From Arthrobacter ruber (GTDB lineage Bacteria > Actinomycetota > Actinomycetes > Actinomycetales > Micrococcaceae): a stretch of 64,000 nt of DNA. Each line of letters begins with the position of its first letter. The stretch's first letter is position 1. Made by a program: the position numbers and the translations under genes. The DNA is taken from NCBI RefSeq assembly GCF_002954225.1, contig NZ_PPTH01000012.1, positions 62,001-126,000 of the forward strand. Reading direction: 5' to 3'. Below are positions 34,794 through 44,151 of this stretch, piece after piece. Under the pieces are notes generated by a model that worked only from the letters and a program-made list of their open reading frames with translations, was not told where the DNA came from and searched no databases.

Positions 34794-35563
34794 CCGCGGC
34801 CGCGACCCCTGCCCGCACCCCCGGGACCGCGGCGGCGCTGCCGGTCCGCGTGCTGCGCCACGGCGGCTACGAGGCGCTGGCGATGCTCCGCAACGGCGAG
34901 CAGCTCGTACTGGCGATCGTCCTCCCGCTGCTGGCGCTGACCGCCCTGGTCATCACGCCGCTGCTCGACGCCTACGGCCCCAGCCGTGTCGACATCGCCG
35001 CACCGGGCGTCCTCGCCCTCTGCACCATGTCCACCGCCTTCACGGGACAGGGGATCGCGACCGGCTTCGACCGGCGGTACGGGGTGCTGCGCTTCCTCTC
35101 GACGACGCCGCTCGGGCGGTCCGGGCTGATCCTCGGCAAGGCGGTGGCGGTGGCCGCCGTCCTCGCCGTCCAGCTCGTGGTGATCGGTGGCGCGGCCGTG
35201 CTTCTGGGCTGGTCGCCCCGCGCCGAGGGTCTGCTGCCCGCGGCGCTCCTGCTGCTCATCGGCTCCGCCGCGTTCACGGCCCTCGGCTTGCTGGTCGCGG
35301 GGACGCTGCGGCCCGAGGCCACCCTCGCCGTCACCAATCTCGTGTGGATCCTGCTCGCTGCTGCGGGCGGGGTCATCATCCCGGCGGCGAGCCTGCCCGC
35401 CGCCGCGGAGCCGTTCGTCGCCGTCCTCCCGTCCGCCGCCCTCGGCGACGGGCTGAGGAGTGCGCTGGCGGACGGCGTCCTCGATCCCATCGCGTGCCTG
35501 GTGCTCCTCGCCTGGGCCGCCCTCGCCGGACTGGCGGCCATCCGCTGGTTCAAATGGAGCTGA
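34790..35563 (+). CDS. ABC-2 type exporter permease
   Basis: 257-residue membrane protein with about six helices, partner of the preceding ATPase (Rv1457c-like position). LRNGEQLVLAIVLPLLAL at the first helix and RRYGVLRFLSTTPLGRSGLILGK (cytoplasmic coupling region) are typical of ABC-2 permeases. ATG 34790 overlaps the ATPase stop (ATGA), and ctaA starts 4 nt after its stop, so the three genes form one operon. Confidence 0.88.
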   Translation: MTAAATPARTPGTAAALPVRVLRHGGYEALAMLRNGEQLVLAIVLPLLALTALVITPLLDAYGPSRVDIAAPGVLALCTMSTAFTGQGIATGFDRRYGVLRFLSTTPLGRSGLILGKAVAVAAVLAVQLVVIGGAAVLLGWSPRAEGLLPAALLLLIGSAAFTALGLLVAGTLRPEATLAVTNLVWILLAAAGGVIIPAASLPAAAEPFVAVLPSAALGDGLRSALADGVLDPIACLVLLAWAALAGLAAIRWFKWS

Positions 35564-35567
35564 TCCC

Positions 35568-36542
35568 GTGACCCTCCCCCTGCCCTCGCCGTCCCGACTG
35601 CGGGACGCCCTTCCCCGCACCACGACGCCGGTGGTGCGCCGGCTGGCGGTCGCCTCCCTGGTCTCGCAGATCGCCATCGTGGTCACCGGCGGCGCCGTCC
35701 GGCTCACCGCCTCGGGACTGGGGTGCCCCGAGTGGCCGCGCTGCACCGCCGACTCGATCGTCACCACGCCGGAGATGGGCTTCCACGGTGTGGTGGAGTT
35801 CGGCAACAGGCTCCTGACCTTCGTGCTGGTGATCATCGCCGTCGCGATGATCGTCGCCGTCCTCGGGATGCGGCGGGACCGCAAGGACCTCTTCCGCCTG
35901 TCCGTCGCGCTCTTCCTGGGCATCCCCGCGCAGGCCGTCATCGGCGGCATCACGGTCTGGACGGACCTCAACCCCTGGGTCGTGGGACTCCACTTCATCG
36001 TCTCCATGGTCCTGGTGGCCCTCGCGACCGTGCTGGTCAACCGGGCACGGCTCACCACCGAGCAGTACCGGGAGCAGCGCGCTCCGGCCGCCCCGCCGCT
36101 GCTGCGCCGACTGCTCGTCGCCGCGACGGTCCTGACGTCGATCGCGGTGCTCCTGGGCGTGGTCGTGACCGGGTCCGGCCCCCACGCCGGTGACCATGGC
36201 GCTGCCCGGAACGGGCTCGATGCGCTCCTCGTCACGCGGCTCCACGCGCTCCCGGTGTACCTGCTGGTGGCCACGGTGGCCCTCGCCGTCGTCGTCGCCT
36301 ACCGCAGCGGAGTGCACGCGAAGCTGCGCAAGGCCCTCATGATGCTCGCCGTCGTCGTGCTGGTCCAGGGCGCCATCGGGTACACCCAGCACTTCCTGCA
36401 CCTGCCCGTCGTCCTCGTGGCGCTGCACATGCTCGGGGCATCCCTGCTCATGGCCGCCGCGGTCCACGCGCAGTACACCGGGACCACCGCAAAGCCGCTG
36501 CCGGGCACCGCCGATGCGCGGGTGCCGCAGGCCATCGCCTGA
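35568..36542 (+). CDS. ctaA: Haem A synthase CtaA (COX15 family)
   Basis: Membrane enzyme that converts haem O to haem A for cytochrome aa3 oxidase. The 324-residue protein has about eight helices; GGAVRLTASGLGCPEWPRC (about 41-59) is the COX15 signature with the Cys pair region, FHGVVEFGNRLLTF has the first His ligands, GLHFIVSM, TRLHALPVY and LVALHMLGASLL carry others. GTG 35568 has GGAG 8 nt upstream. It follows the exporter genes in one operon; ctaB, the previous step, is 1.1 kb away on the other strand. Confidence 0.93.
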   Translation: MTLPLPSPSRLRDALPRTTTPVVRRLAVASLVSQIAIVVTGGAVRLTASGLGCPEWPRCTADSIVTTPEMGFHGVVEFGNRLLTFVLVIIAVAMIVAVLGMRRDRKDLFRLSVALFLGIPAQAVIGGITVWTDLNPWVVGLHFIVSMVLVALATVLVNRARLTTEQYREQRAPAAPPLLRRLLVAATVLTSIAVLLGVVVTGSGPHAGDHGAARNGLDALLVTRLHALPVYLLVATVALAVVVAYRSGVHAKLRKALMMLAVVVLVQGAIGYTQHFLHLPVVLVALHMLGASLLMAAAVHAQYTGTTAKPLPGTADARVPQAIA

Positions 36543-36672
36543 CCTGTCCGGTGACCGCCCGCGGCCGGTCGGCTGCGCGTGAGCACCGCGTGGTCGCCGT
36601 TCCGAGTCTCGGCTCCTGCGGCGCTGCCGCGCCCCGGCCCCGACGCCGGGGCATCCGTCGATGACATGGAGT

Positions 36673-36693
36673 GACGGCGGGGCTGCCGCCGTC
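36673..36693. terminator. Hairpin between ctaA and the DapA-like gene
   Basis: GACGGCGG, loop GGCTG, CCGCCGTC, 13 nt beyond the stop of the DapA-like gene and downstream of ctaA; probable bidirectional terminator. The rest of the 164-nt gap holds nothing else I recognise. Confidence 0.5.
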
Positions 36694-36706
36694 GATCGAC
36701 GCGCCC

Positions 36707-37606
36707 TCAGTCGTCCTCGAACTCCGCCTCGAGCAGATCGAGGAGGCGCCCGAGCTCGCGCAGCTCCGAGCCGGGACTCGGCAGCAGGGGCGGGCGGGGA
36801 TCTCCCGCGGCGATGCCGCAGGCACGGGCGAGCAGGTGCAGCCCGCTGATCTTGCGCAGGCCTGCCACATGGTCCACGAGGGGGACGAGGACGCGCCGCA
36901 CGCGGTCGATCTCGGAGCGGTTCCCGGCGACGACGGCGGCACGCAGACGCGCGTAGTACGCCGGCAGGAGCGCGGCCGGGCCGCTGTGCCAGGCATCGGC
37001 GGCGACCTCCCCCGTCATCATGAGCGCGTCCCCGCTGACGCCATGGCTGAAGCCGTCCGGCACGAGCGCCGCGAGCTCGACGTGCCGGGCGTTGAAGGTC
37101 ACGGCGTCGGAGGCCGTGTCCTTGAACGCGACGACCTGCGGCAGGGCGGACAGCTCCGCGACCACCTGCAGCGAGTAGTCGAACTGCGTGGTGCCCGGGT
37201 TGTTGTACAGGCAGATCGGCAGATCTGTCACGGAACATACGGCGCGCACCTGCGCCAGGACCTCGTCGTCGGTCAGGGGGACGTAGGACACCGGCGAGAG
37301 CACGAGCCCCGCGGCGCCGGCCGCCTGGGCGTCGGCGGCGGCATCCAACACCTCGCGCGTTCCCACGGAACTGATCCCGACGGCCACGGGCAGCCGCCCG
37401 TCGACCGCCTCGATGGACGTCCTGGCGACGAGGGATCGTTCCGCGCGGTCGAGGTAGGCGAAACTGCCGGAGGACCCCAGGACGGTGACTGCGTCGACCG
37501 GCGCAGCGGCCAGGCCGCCCACGAGCGCGTGGAGGTCGTCCCGGCCGACGGAGCCGTTGGGAGTGAACGGCGTGACGGGATAGGCGATGAGCCCGGTGAA
37601 GTCCAT
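36707..37606 (-). CDS. Dihydrodipicolinate synthase family aldolase
   Basis: 299-residue TIM-barrel aldolase of the DapA/N-acetylneuraminate lyase family. The Schiff-base lysine is K162 (VVAFKDTASD) and the conserved Tyr is Y134 (CLYNNPGTT). The usual GTTGE carboxylate-binding motif is changed to GSSGS (44-48), so true dihydrodipicolinate synthase activity is doubtful and the substrate is unknown. ATG 37606 has no Shine-Dalgarno but TAGGCT 7 nt upstream. It lies between ctaA and ctaB without an obvious link to haem. Confidence 0.85.
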   Translation of the reverse strand: MDFTGLIAYPVTPFTPNGSVGRDDLHALVGGLAAAPVDAVTVLGSSGSFAYLDRAERSLVARTSIEAVDGRLPVAVGISSVGTREVLDAAADAQAAGAAGLVLSPVSYVPLTDDEVLAQVRAVCSVTDLPICLYNNPGTTQFDYSLQVVAELSALPQVVAFKDTASDAVTFNARHVELAALVPDGFSHGVSGDALMMTGEVAADAWHSGPAALLPAYYARLRAAVVAGNRSEIDRVRRVLVPLVDHVAGLRKISGLHLLARACGIAAGDPRPPLLPSPGSELRELGRLLDLLEAEFEDD

Positions 37607-37613
37607 GGCAGCA

Positions 37614-37619
37614 AGCCTA
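37614..37619 (-). promoter_or_regulatory. -10 hexamer of DapA-like gene, leaderless start
   Basis: TAGGCT on the minus strand, 7 nt before ATG 37606, only 31 nt past the ctaB stop; indicates its own promoter rather than read-through from ctaB. Confidence 0.45.
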
Positions 37620-37650
37620 GGTGGAGAGGCAGCCGTTCCCGGCATCGGGG

Positions 37651-38595
37651 TCAGGCGAGGACTGCGGACCCGACGAAGGGGTCGACGGCCAGGGCCAGGA
37701 AGAGCACCGTGAGGTAGCTGATGGAGCCGTGGAAGACCTTCATCGCCGCCTTGTTGCTCAGCTCGCCCTGCTGGGCCAGGGAATGCAGACGGTGGGACTC
37801 CCGGATGAACCAGGCGCCTCCCACGAGCGCCGCCATCGAGTACACCCAGCCCGCACCCGCGGGGACCAACAGGAGCGAGCACGCCACCATCGCCCACGCG
37901 TAGAGGACCACCTGCACGGACACCACGCGCGCACCGGCGATGGCACCGAGCATGGGGACGCTGGCTGCCCGGTAGTCGTCGCCGTACTTCATGGACAGCG
38001 GCCAGTAGTGCGGGGGCGTCCACAGGAAGATGATCAGGAACAGGACGACGGCGGGCCACTCGATCGAGTTGGTGACCGCGGCCCAGGCGATGAGGACGGG
38101 CATGCATCCCGCGGCACCGCCCCACACGATGTTCTGCGACGTGCGGCGCTTGAGCACCAGCGTGTAGACCACGACGTACAGGAAGATGGCCCCGACACCG
38201 AGCATCCCGGCGAGCGGGTTCGCGCCGAACCACAGCACGGCGATCGCCACCACCCCGAGGATCCAGGAGAAGACGAGGGCCTCGCGCGGCGAGACCTCGC
38301 CCGTGACGAGCGGGCGGTTCTCCGTCCTGTGCATGAGCTTGTCGATGTCGCGGTCGATGTAGCAGTTGAAGGCGCCGGCGCTACCGGCCGCGAGGGCACC
38401 ACCGACCATGGTGGCGAGGATCAGCCCGAGGGGCGGGAATCCGCCCTGCGCGAAGATCATGGTGGGAAGAGTGGTCACCAGCAGCAGCTCGATCACGCGG
38501 GGCTTCGTCAGCGCGAGGTAGGCCTTCGCCTTGCGGCCGAAACCCTGACGGGCCTGCGGGGAACGTGCCGGAGCAGGAGCCTGCTGGGTCTTCAC
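37651..38595 (-). CDS. ctaB: Protohaem IX farnesyltransferase CtaB
   Basis: UbiA-family membrane prenyltransferase that makes haem O, the substrate of CtaA. The 314 residues contain about nine helices with [20 protein letters not shown] (about 76-95; the NxxxDxxxD polyprenyl-diphosphate site), [17 protein letters not shown] and the second Asp-rich loop [16 protein letters not shown] 38595 is the start. Divergent from tkt, the order known from mycobacteria and corynebacteria. Confidence 0.95.
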   Translation of the reverse strand: MKTQQAPAPARSPQARQGFGRKAKAYLALTKPRVIELLLVTTLPTMIFAQGGFPPLGLILATMVGGALAAGSAGAFNCYIDRDIDKLMHRTENRPLVTGEVSPREALVFSWILGVVAIAVLWFGANPLAGMLGVGAIFLYVVVYTLVLKRRTSQNIVWGGAAGCMPVLIAWAAVTNSIEWPAVVLFLIIFLWTPPHYWPLSMKYGDDYRAASVPMLGAIAGARVVSVQVVLYAWAMVACSLLLVPAGAGWVYSMAALVGGAWFIRESHRLHSLAQQGELSNKAAMKVFHGSISYLTVLFLALAVDPFVGSAVLA

Positions 38596-38637
38596 GAGGC
38601 AACACTTTCGTTTCTTCCGGAGTAAAAGACAAAGCCC

Positions 38638-38643
38638 ATCATA
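38638..38643 (-). promoter_or_regulatory. -10 hexamer of ctaB
   Basis: TATGAT on the minus strand in an AT-rich patch, giving a leader of about 35 nt that carries GAAAG-type purine motifs before the GTG. The -35 element is not clear. Confidence 0.5.
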
Positions 38644-38995
38644 CCCTTTTACGTCCTGTAGAAATCGGCGCCGTCCTGCGCCCCGCAGTCATCCCGGGGC
38701 GACATGGAGCGGGCGGGCCTTCCCGGTCCGCCTCCTGCCGGGCGGTGTGCCCCCTGCCGGACCGCCGTCGTCGGCGCCGCACCCCGGAGCGCCCGCCGGC
38801 GGACGGCGGATCGGCAGGTCCCGGCGGCGGGGGCCGCGCAACCCCGGGATGTGAGTCATGACATTCTTCGACTCCCACGGCCCAACGCGGTGCGGAAGGG
38901 ATAGTGTGGATTCGAAAGCCAGCCTCGGAAGCACGACCGGACCTCGTCGTCCGGCCTCCGTGCTGTCCCCGGTCGGCGTGGACTTTGCTGGACCG

Positions 38996-39025
38996 AGCAG
39001 GATTCAGCAGGACTGAGCAGGATTC
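38996..39025 (+). repeat. Three tandem decamers upstream of tkt
   Basis: AGCAGGATTC, AGCAGGACTG, AGCAGGATTC in direct succession, one per DNA helical turn. Outer copies extend to an identical 12-mer GAGCAGGATTCA. Lies about 85 nt before the tkt start. Confidence 0.8.
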
Positions 39026-39108
39026 AATGGTGAACGGCCGGCCTGACGGCGTGCCTGGAGGCACCCGTCGGCTACGGGGCCGTTCCGGACAGAAAGGGGC
39101 CCTTAAAC

Positions 39109-41295
39109 GTGCCGCAGACGCAAGAGCAGGAATTGACCTGGACCGAGCTCGACCAGAGGGCTGTAGACACCGCCCGCATCCTCGCCGCCGACGCCGTGGA
39201 GAAGGTGGGCAACGGCCACCCGGGGACGGCGATGAGCCTCGCCCCCGCCGCCTACCTCCTCTTCCAGAAGCTCATGCGGCACGATCCCTCGGATCCGGAG
39301 TGGACGGGCAGGGACCGGTTCGTGCTCTCCCCCGGCCACACCTCGCTGACCCTCTACATCCAGCTCTTCCTCTCCGGCTACGGGCTGGAGCTCGACGACC
39401 TGAAGGCGCTGCGCACGTGGGGCTCCCTGACCCCGGGCCACCCCGAGTACCGCCACACCAAGGGCGTGGAGATCACCACCGGCCCTCTCGGCCAGGGCCT
39501 GGCGACGTCGGTCGGCTTCGCGTACGGGCAGCGTCGCCAGCGCGGCATGTTCGACGCCGACGCCCCCGCGGGCACGAGCCCGTTCGACCATACCGTCTGG
39601 GTCATCGCCTCGGACGGCGATCTCCAGGAGGGCGTGACGGCCGAGGCGTCCTCGCTCGCCGGGCACCAGGAACTCGGCAACCTCGTCGTGATCTACGACG
39701 AGAACCACATCTCCATCGAGGACAACACGGACGTGGCCTTCACCGAGGACGTCCTCAAGCGCTACGAGGCGTACGGCTGGCACACGCAGCGCGTCGACTG
39801 GACGAAGACCGGCGAGTACGTCGAGGACGTCGCCGAGCTCTACTCCGCACTGGTCGCGGCGAAGAACGAGACCTCCCGCCCGAGCATCGTCTCCCTCCGC
39901 ACCATCATCGGTTTCCCCGCGCCGACCAAGCAGAACACCGGCAAGATCCATGGGTCCGCCCTCGGCAAGGACGAGGTCGCAGCACTCAAGGAAGCGCTCG
40001 GGTTCGACCCGGAGAAGCACTTCGACGTCGACCCGGAGGTCCTGGAGCACGCACGCGGCGTCGTGCAGCGCGGCGCGGAGGCGCACAGCGAGTGGCAGGA
40101 GGGCTTCGACGCCTGGACGGCAGCCCACCCCGAGGAGACCGCACTGCTCGAGCGCATCCAGCAGCGTACGCTCCCCGAGGGCTGGGAGACGAGCCTGCCC
40201 ACCTTCGAGGCGGGCAAGGACATGTCCACCCGCGCGGCCTCGGGCAAGGTCCTCACGGCCATCGGTCCGGTACTGCCGGAACTCTGGGGTGGCAGCGCCG
40301 ACCTCGCGGAATCGAACAACACGACCATCGAGGGCTCGCCGTCGTTCATCCCCGAGAGCCGGCAGACCAAGGCCTGGTCAGGTAACCAGTACGGGCGCGT
40401 CCTGCACTTCGGCATCCGCGAGCATGCGGCGGCGGCGATCGTCAACGGCATCGTCATGCACAGCAGCACGCGCGCCTTCTCGGGCACCTTCCTGATCTTC
40501 AGCGACTACCAGCGCCCCGCGGTGCGGCTCGGCGCCCTCATGGGCGTCCCTGCGATCTACGTGTGGACGCACGACTCGATCGGCCTCGGCGAGGACGGAC
40601 CCACCCACCAGCCGGTCGAGCAGCTCTCCTCGCTGCGTACCATCCCGGGACTCGACGTCGTCCGCCCCGGTGACGCCAACGAGGTGGCGGTCGCGTGGCG
40701 GACCATCCTGGAGAACACCGAGAACCCGGCCGGCATCGTGCTGACCCGCCAGAACATCCCGACCTACGAGCGGGGCGAGGGAGCAGCTGACGGCGACACC
40801 TTCGGTTCCGCCGAGGGCGTCGCGAAGGGCGGCTATGTGCTCGCCGAGGCGAAGGGCGGCACGCCCGACGTGATCCTCATCGGCACGGGCTCGGAGGTCC
40901 AGCTCGCCGTCGAAGCGCGCGAAGCCCTCGAGTCCCGGGGCATCGCCGCCCGCGTCGTCTCCATGCCGTGCCTCGAATGGTTCAACGCGCAGGACGCCGC
41001 CTACCGCGAGAGCGTGCTGCCCCGCAGCATCCGCGCCCGCGTGTCCGTCGAAGCCGGTGTCGCGCAGAGCTGGACCGGGGTGGTCGGCGACGCCGGACGC
41101 AGCGTGTCCCTCGAGCACTTCGGCGCGTCCGCCGACTACAAGACGCTCTACCGCGAGTTCGGCATCACCGCCGACGCCGTCGTGGCGGCCGCCAAGGACT
41201 CTCTCGAGGCCGTAGCTGCCGACCCGCTGGCGCCCAACGGCACGGCGGCGATGCCCTCCGGTGAGCGTGCCACCGAGACCGGCGACCAGCAGTAG
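39109..41295 (+). CDS. tkt: Transketolase
   Basis: Thiamine-diphosphate enzyme that moves two-carbon units in the pentose phosphate pathway. The 728-residue protein has GNGHPGTAMS (about 34-43), the ThDP motif SDGDLQEG with NLVVIYDENHISIEDN (Mg/ThDP site, about 166-204), SANRALAL-like central region, and THDSIGLGEDGPTHQPVEQL in the pyrimidine domain. GTG 39109 fits the family start. First gene of tkt-tal-pgi-zwf-opcA-pgl; a strong hairpin separates it from tal. Confidence 0.96.
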   Translation: MPQTQEQELTWTELDQRAVDTARILAADAVEKVGNGHPGTAMSLAPAAYLLFQKLMRHDPSDPEWTGRDRFVLSPGHTSLTLYIQLFLSGYGLELDDLKALRTWGSLTPGHPEYRHTKGVEITTGPLGQGLATSVGFAYGQRRQRGMFDADAPAGTSPFDHTVWVIASDGDLQEGVTAEASSLAGHQELGNLVVIYDENHISIEDNTDVAFTEDVLKRYEAYGWHTQRVDWTKTGEYVEDVAELYSALVAAKNETSRPSIVSLRTIIGFPAPTKQNTGKIHGSALGKDEVAALKEALGFDPEKHFDVDPEVLEHARGVVQRGAEAHSEWQEGFDAWTAAHPEETALLERIQQRTLPEGWETSLPTFEAGKDMSTRAASGKVLTAIGPVLPELWGGSADLAESNNTTIEGSPSFIPESRQTKAWSGNQYGRVLHFGIREHAAAAIVNGIVMHSSTRAFSGTFLIFSDYQRPAVRLGALMGVPAIYVWTHDSIGLGEDGPTHQPVEQLSSLRTIPGLDVVRPGDANEVAVAWRTILENTENPAGIVLTRQNIPTYERGEGAADGDTFGSAEGVAKGGYVLAEAKGGTPDVILIGTGSEVQLAVEAREALESRGIAARVVSMPCLEWFNAQDAAYRESVLPRSIRARVSVEAGVAQSWTGVVGDAGRSVSLEHFGASADYKTLYREFGITADAVVAAAKDSLEAVAADPLAPNGTAAMPSGERATETGDQQ

Positions 41296-41300
41296 CCGGT

Positions 41301-41333
41301 GCCGCTCCCGGGCGTACCCCGCCCGGGAGCGGC
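41301..41333 (+). terminator. Strong hairpin between tkt and tal
   Basis: Perfect 14-bp stem (41301-41314 / 41320-41333) with loop TACCC, 5 nt after the tkt stop. It may be a partial terminator or an mRNA-processing/stability element, since the downstream genes appear to belong to the same cluster. Confidence 0.6.
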
Positions 41334-41388
41334 CCCCTCTTCGATCCGTCCCGAACACATCTCCGCGGAAGCGGAAAAGGAGCACACC

Positions 41389-42501
41389 ATGACCGCATCA
41401 CCCACTGCCGACCTCTCGGCTGCCGGAGTCTCCATCTGGCTCGACGACCTCTCCCGGGAACGCATCAACTCGGGCGCCTTCAAGCACCTCATCGAGGACC
41501 TGAACGTCGTCGGCGTCACGACCAACCCGAGCATCTTCGCCGCGGCACTGAAGAACGGCGAGTCCTACGCCTCCCAGGTAGGGGCCCTCGCCGAGGCCGG
41601 CGCCGACGTGGACCAGGCGGTCTTCGACATCACCACGCACGACGTCGCGCAGGCCTGCGACCTCTTCGCTGCCGAGGCCAAGCGCACCAACGGCGCCGAC
41701 GGCCGCATCTCCATCGAGGTGGACCCCCGCCTGTCACGCGACACGCAGGGCACCGTCGCCGAGGCCAAGCGCCTGCACGCCAAGGTGCAGCGCACGAACG
41801 TGCTCATCAAGATCCCCGCGACGGTCGAGGGCCTCGAGGCCATCACCGAGACGATCGCCGCCGGCATCAGCGTCAACGTCACCCTGATCTTCTCCCTCGA
41901 GCGCTACCGTGCCGTCATCAACGCGTTCATGCTCGGCATCGAGCAGGCGAAGGAGAACGGGCACGACCTGACGAAGATCACCTCGGTCGCATCCTTCTTC
42001 GTCTCCCGGGTGGACGCGGAGATCGATGCGCGGCTCGACACGATCGGCACCGACGAGGCCGCGGCCCTGAAGGGCAAGGCCGGCCTCGCCAACGCGCGGC
42101 TCGCCTACCAGATCTTCGAGGAGCAGTTCGCCTCCGAGCGCTGGCAGGTCCTCGCCGCGGCGGGCGCCAACGCGCAGCGCCCCCTGTGGGCGTCGACGGG
42201 CGTCAAGGACCCGAACCTGCCCGACACGCTCTACGTCACGGGCCTTGTGGCCCCGAACGTGGTCAACACCATGCCGGAGAAGACGCTCCTCGCGACCAGC
42301 GACCACGGCGTCGTCGAGGGTGACACCGTGACCGGCACGTACGAGGAGTCCAACGAGCTCCTCAACCGGCTCGACGCCGTCGGCGTCTCCTACGACGAGG
42401 TCGTGGAGCAGCTCGAGACGGAGGGCCTGGACAAGTTCGTGGCCAGCTGGGCGGAACTCCTCGAGACCGTCCAGACCGCCCTCGACGCCGCGAAGGGCTG
42501 A
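41389..42501 (+). CDS. tal: Transaldolase
   Basis: Transfers dihydroxyacetone units in the non-oxidative pentose phosphate pathway. The 370-residue form is the longer type usual in actinobacteria. [12 protein letters not shown] (about 43-54), the Schiff-base K141 in NVLIKIPAT, and [13 protein letters not shown] are visible. ATG 41389 is 6 nt after AAAAGGAG, an excellent ribosome-binding site, in line with high expression. 4 nt before pgi. Confidence 0.96.
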   Translation: MTASPTADLSAAGVSIWLDDLSRERINSGAFKHLIEDLNVVGVTTNPSIFAAALKNGESYASQVGALAEAGADVDQAVFDITTHDVAQACDLFAAEAKRTNGADGRISIEVDPRLSRDTQGTVAEAKRLHAKVQRTNVLIKIPATVEGLEAITETIAAGISVNVTLIFSLERYRAVINAFMLGIEQAKENGHDLTKITSVASFFVSRVDAEIDARLDTIGTDEAAALKGKAGLANARLAYQIFEEQFASERWQVLAAAGANAQRPLWASTGVKDPNLPDTLYVTGLVAPNVVNTMPEKTLLATSDHGVVEGDTVTGTYEESNELLNRLDAVGVSYDEVVEQLETEGLDKFVASWAELLETVQTALDAAKG

Positions 42502-42505
42502 TCCC

Positions 42506-44149
42506 ATGGGTTCCTTCGCTCTCACCGCATCGGGAGATGCCCTCGCCGCCGTCGACGCGGCCGTGCCGGCACTCGTGAACGACCGCATCGCCTCACGCCT
42601 GATGGCCAAGGACGCCACCCTGTGGGGCGCCGACGCCGAACCAGAGGCCTCGATCCGCCTCGGCTGGATCGACCTCTTCGACGGCTCCCGCGCCCTTCTG
42701 CCGGAGATCGCGGGCCTCCGCGCCGACCTCCACGCCGAGGGCGTGGACCGCGTCGTGCTCTGCGGCATGGGCGGCTCGTCCCTCGCGCCCGAGGTCATCA
42801 CCAAGGAGGCCGGCGTCCCGCTCGTCGTCCTCGACGCCACGGACCCCGAGCAGGTCCGCGCGGCGCTCGAGGTGGACCTGCAGCGCACCGTGATCGTGGT
42901 GTCCTCGAAGTCCGGGTCCACCGTGGAGACGGACTCACAGCGCCGCCTGTTCGAGCAGGCGTTCACCGACGCCGGGATCGACGCCGCCTCGCGCATCGTC
43001 GTCGTCACCGACCCGGGCTCACCGCTCGAGGAGGCATCGCGCAAGGCGGGCTACCGCAGGGTCTTCACGGCCGACCCGGAGGTGGGCGGCCGCTACTCGG
43101 CGCTCACGGCCTTCGGCCTCGTCCCGTCCGGGCTCGCCGGCGCGGACGTGGAGGCGCTGCTCGACGACGCCGAGGACGCCGCGGAGTTCCTCGGCGACGA
43201 CGTCCCCAACAACGTGGGCCTGCAGCTCGGGGCCGTCCTCGGCGGGACCACCCCGCTGCGGGACAAGATCGTCTTCGCGGACGCCGGATCCGGCCTGCCC
43301 GGCTTCGCCGACTGGGCGGAGCAGCTCATCGCGGAGTCCACCGGCAAGCTCGGCACGGGCCTGCTCCCCGTGGTCGCCTCAGCCGACGCCCCCGAGCTGG
43401 CCGAGGTGGCGGACGACGTCCTGCCCGTCCTCCTCGCACCGTTCGACGAGGCCCCGAGCGACGAGACGACGGGCGGCACGCGCGTCACGGTCAGCGGGAC
43501 GCTGGGCAGCCAGCTGTTCGTCTGGGAGTACGCCGTCGCCGTCGCCGGGCGGCTGCTCGGCATCAACCCGTTCGACCAGCCCGACGTCGAGGCCGCCAAG
43601 ACGGCCGCGCGCGGACTGCTCGACGCGCAGCCCGAACCCGTCCCGGCCGCCTTCGTCGACGGCGCCGTGGAGGTGCGCGGCGACGCGGGCCTGGTCGGCT
43701 CCTCCAGCACCGTCGCCGAGGCCCTCGAGGCCCTCCTCGCGGCCCTCCCGGCCAACGGCTACCTCTCCGTGCAGGCCTACCTCGACCGCCACCACCAGGC
43801 GGCGCTCGAGGAGATCCGCTCGCCGCTCGCCGCGGCCACCGGCCGCCCGGTCACTTTCGGCTGGGGCCCGCGCTTCCTGCACTCCACCGGCCAGTACCAC
43901 AAGGGCGGCTCACCGATCGGGGCGTACCTGCAGCTCACCGGGGCAGCGAGCACGGACCTTTCGATCCCCGACCGGCCGTTCACCTTCGGGGAACTCATCT
44001 CCGCGCAGGCCGCCGGCGACGCCCAGGTGTTGAGCGACCACGGCCGCCCCGTGCTGCGCCTCCACCTGACCGACCGGGCCGCCGGTGTCGCGCAGCTGCG
44101 CGACGTCGTCGCCTCCCTGGCCGCCGGCCAGGGGCACGGGAACGGTTGA
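42506..44149 (+). CDS. pgi: Glucose-6-phosphate isomerase
   Basis: Interconverts glucose-6-phosphate and fructose-6-phosphate, linking glycolysis with the adjacent oxidative pentose phosphate genes. The 547-residue protein has the SIS domains: CGMGGSSLAPEV (about 83-94) with VVSSKSGSTVETD, and later TVSGTLGSQLFVWEYAVAVAGRLLGINPFDQP. ATG 42506 is 4 nt after tal, and zwf starts 2 nt after its stop. Its place between tal and zwf differs from mycobacteria and corynebacteria, where pgi lies elsewhere. Confidence 0.94.
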   Translation: MGSFALTASGDALAAVDAAVPALVNDRIASRLMAKDATLWGADAEPEASIRLGWIDLFDGSRALLPEIAGLRADLHAEGVDRVVLCGMGGSSLAPEVITKEAGVPLVVLDATDPEQVRAALEVDLQRTVIVVSSKSGSTVETDSQRRLFEQAFTDAGIDAASRIVVVTDPGSPLEEASRKAGYRRVFTADPEVGGRYSALTAFGLVPSGLAGADVEALLDDAEDAAEFLGDDVPNNVGLQLGAVLGGTTPLRDKIVFADAGSGLPGFADWAEQLIAESTGKLGTGLLPVVASADAPELAEVADDVLPVLLAPFDEAPSDETTGGTRVTVSGTLGSQLFVWEYAVAVAGRLLGINPFDQPDVEAAKTAARGLLDAQPEPVPAAFVDGAVEVRGDAGLVGSSSTVAEALEALLAALPANGYLSVQAYLDRHHQAALEEIRSPLAAATGRPVTFGWGPRFLHSTGQYHKGGSPIGAYLQLTGAASTDLSIPDRPFTFGELISAQAAGDAQVLSDHGRPVLRLHLTDRAAGVAQLRDVVASLAAGQGHGNG

Positions 44150-44151
44150 GC

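Larger units (their letters stand above)
38596..39108. promoter_or_regulatory. ctaB-tkt intergenic region
   Basis: 513 nt without a supported gene. It contains the ctaB promoter at the left, a TAGTGT -10-like hexamer for tkt at 38902-38907, three tandem decamers at 38996-39025, and a ribosome-binding site AAAGGGG at 39093-39099. The tkt leader would be about 200 nt. The frames open through this region are shadows. Confidence 0.45.

Noticed and set aside
38904-40385. 493-codon frame beginning upstream of tkt
   Set aside because: Shadow of tkt in another phase; composition is low complexity.
42622-44151. N-terminal extension of zwf through pgi
   Set aside because: The frame is open but Arg/Gly/Pro-rich and overlaps pgi completely; zwf starts at ATG 44152.
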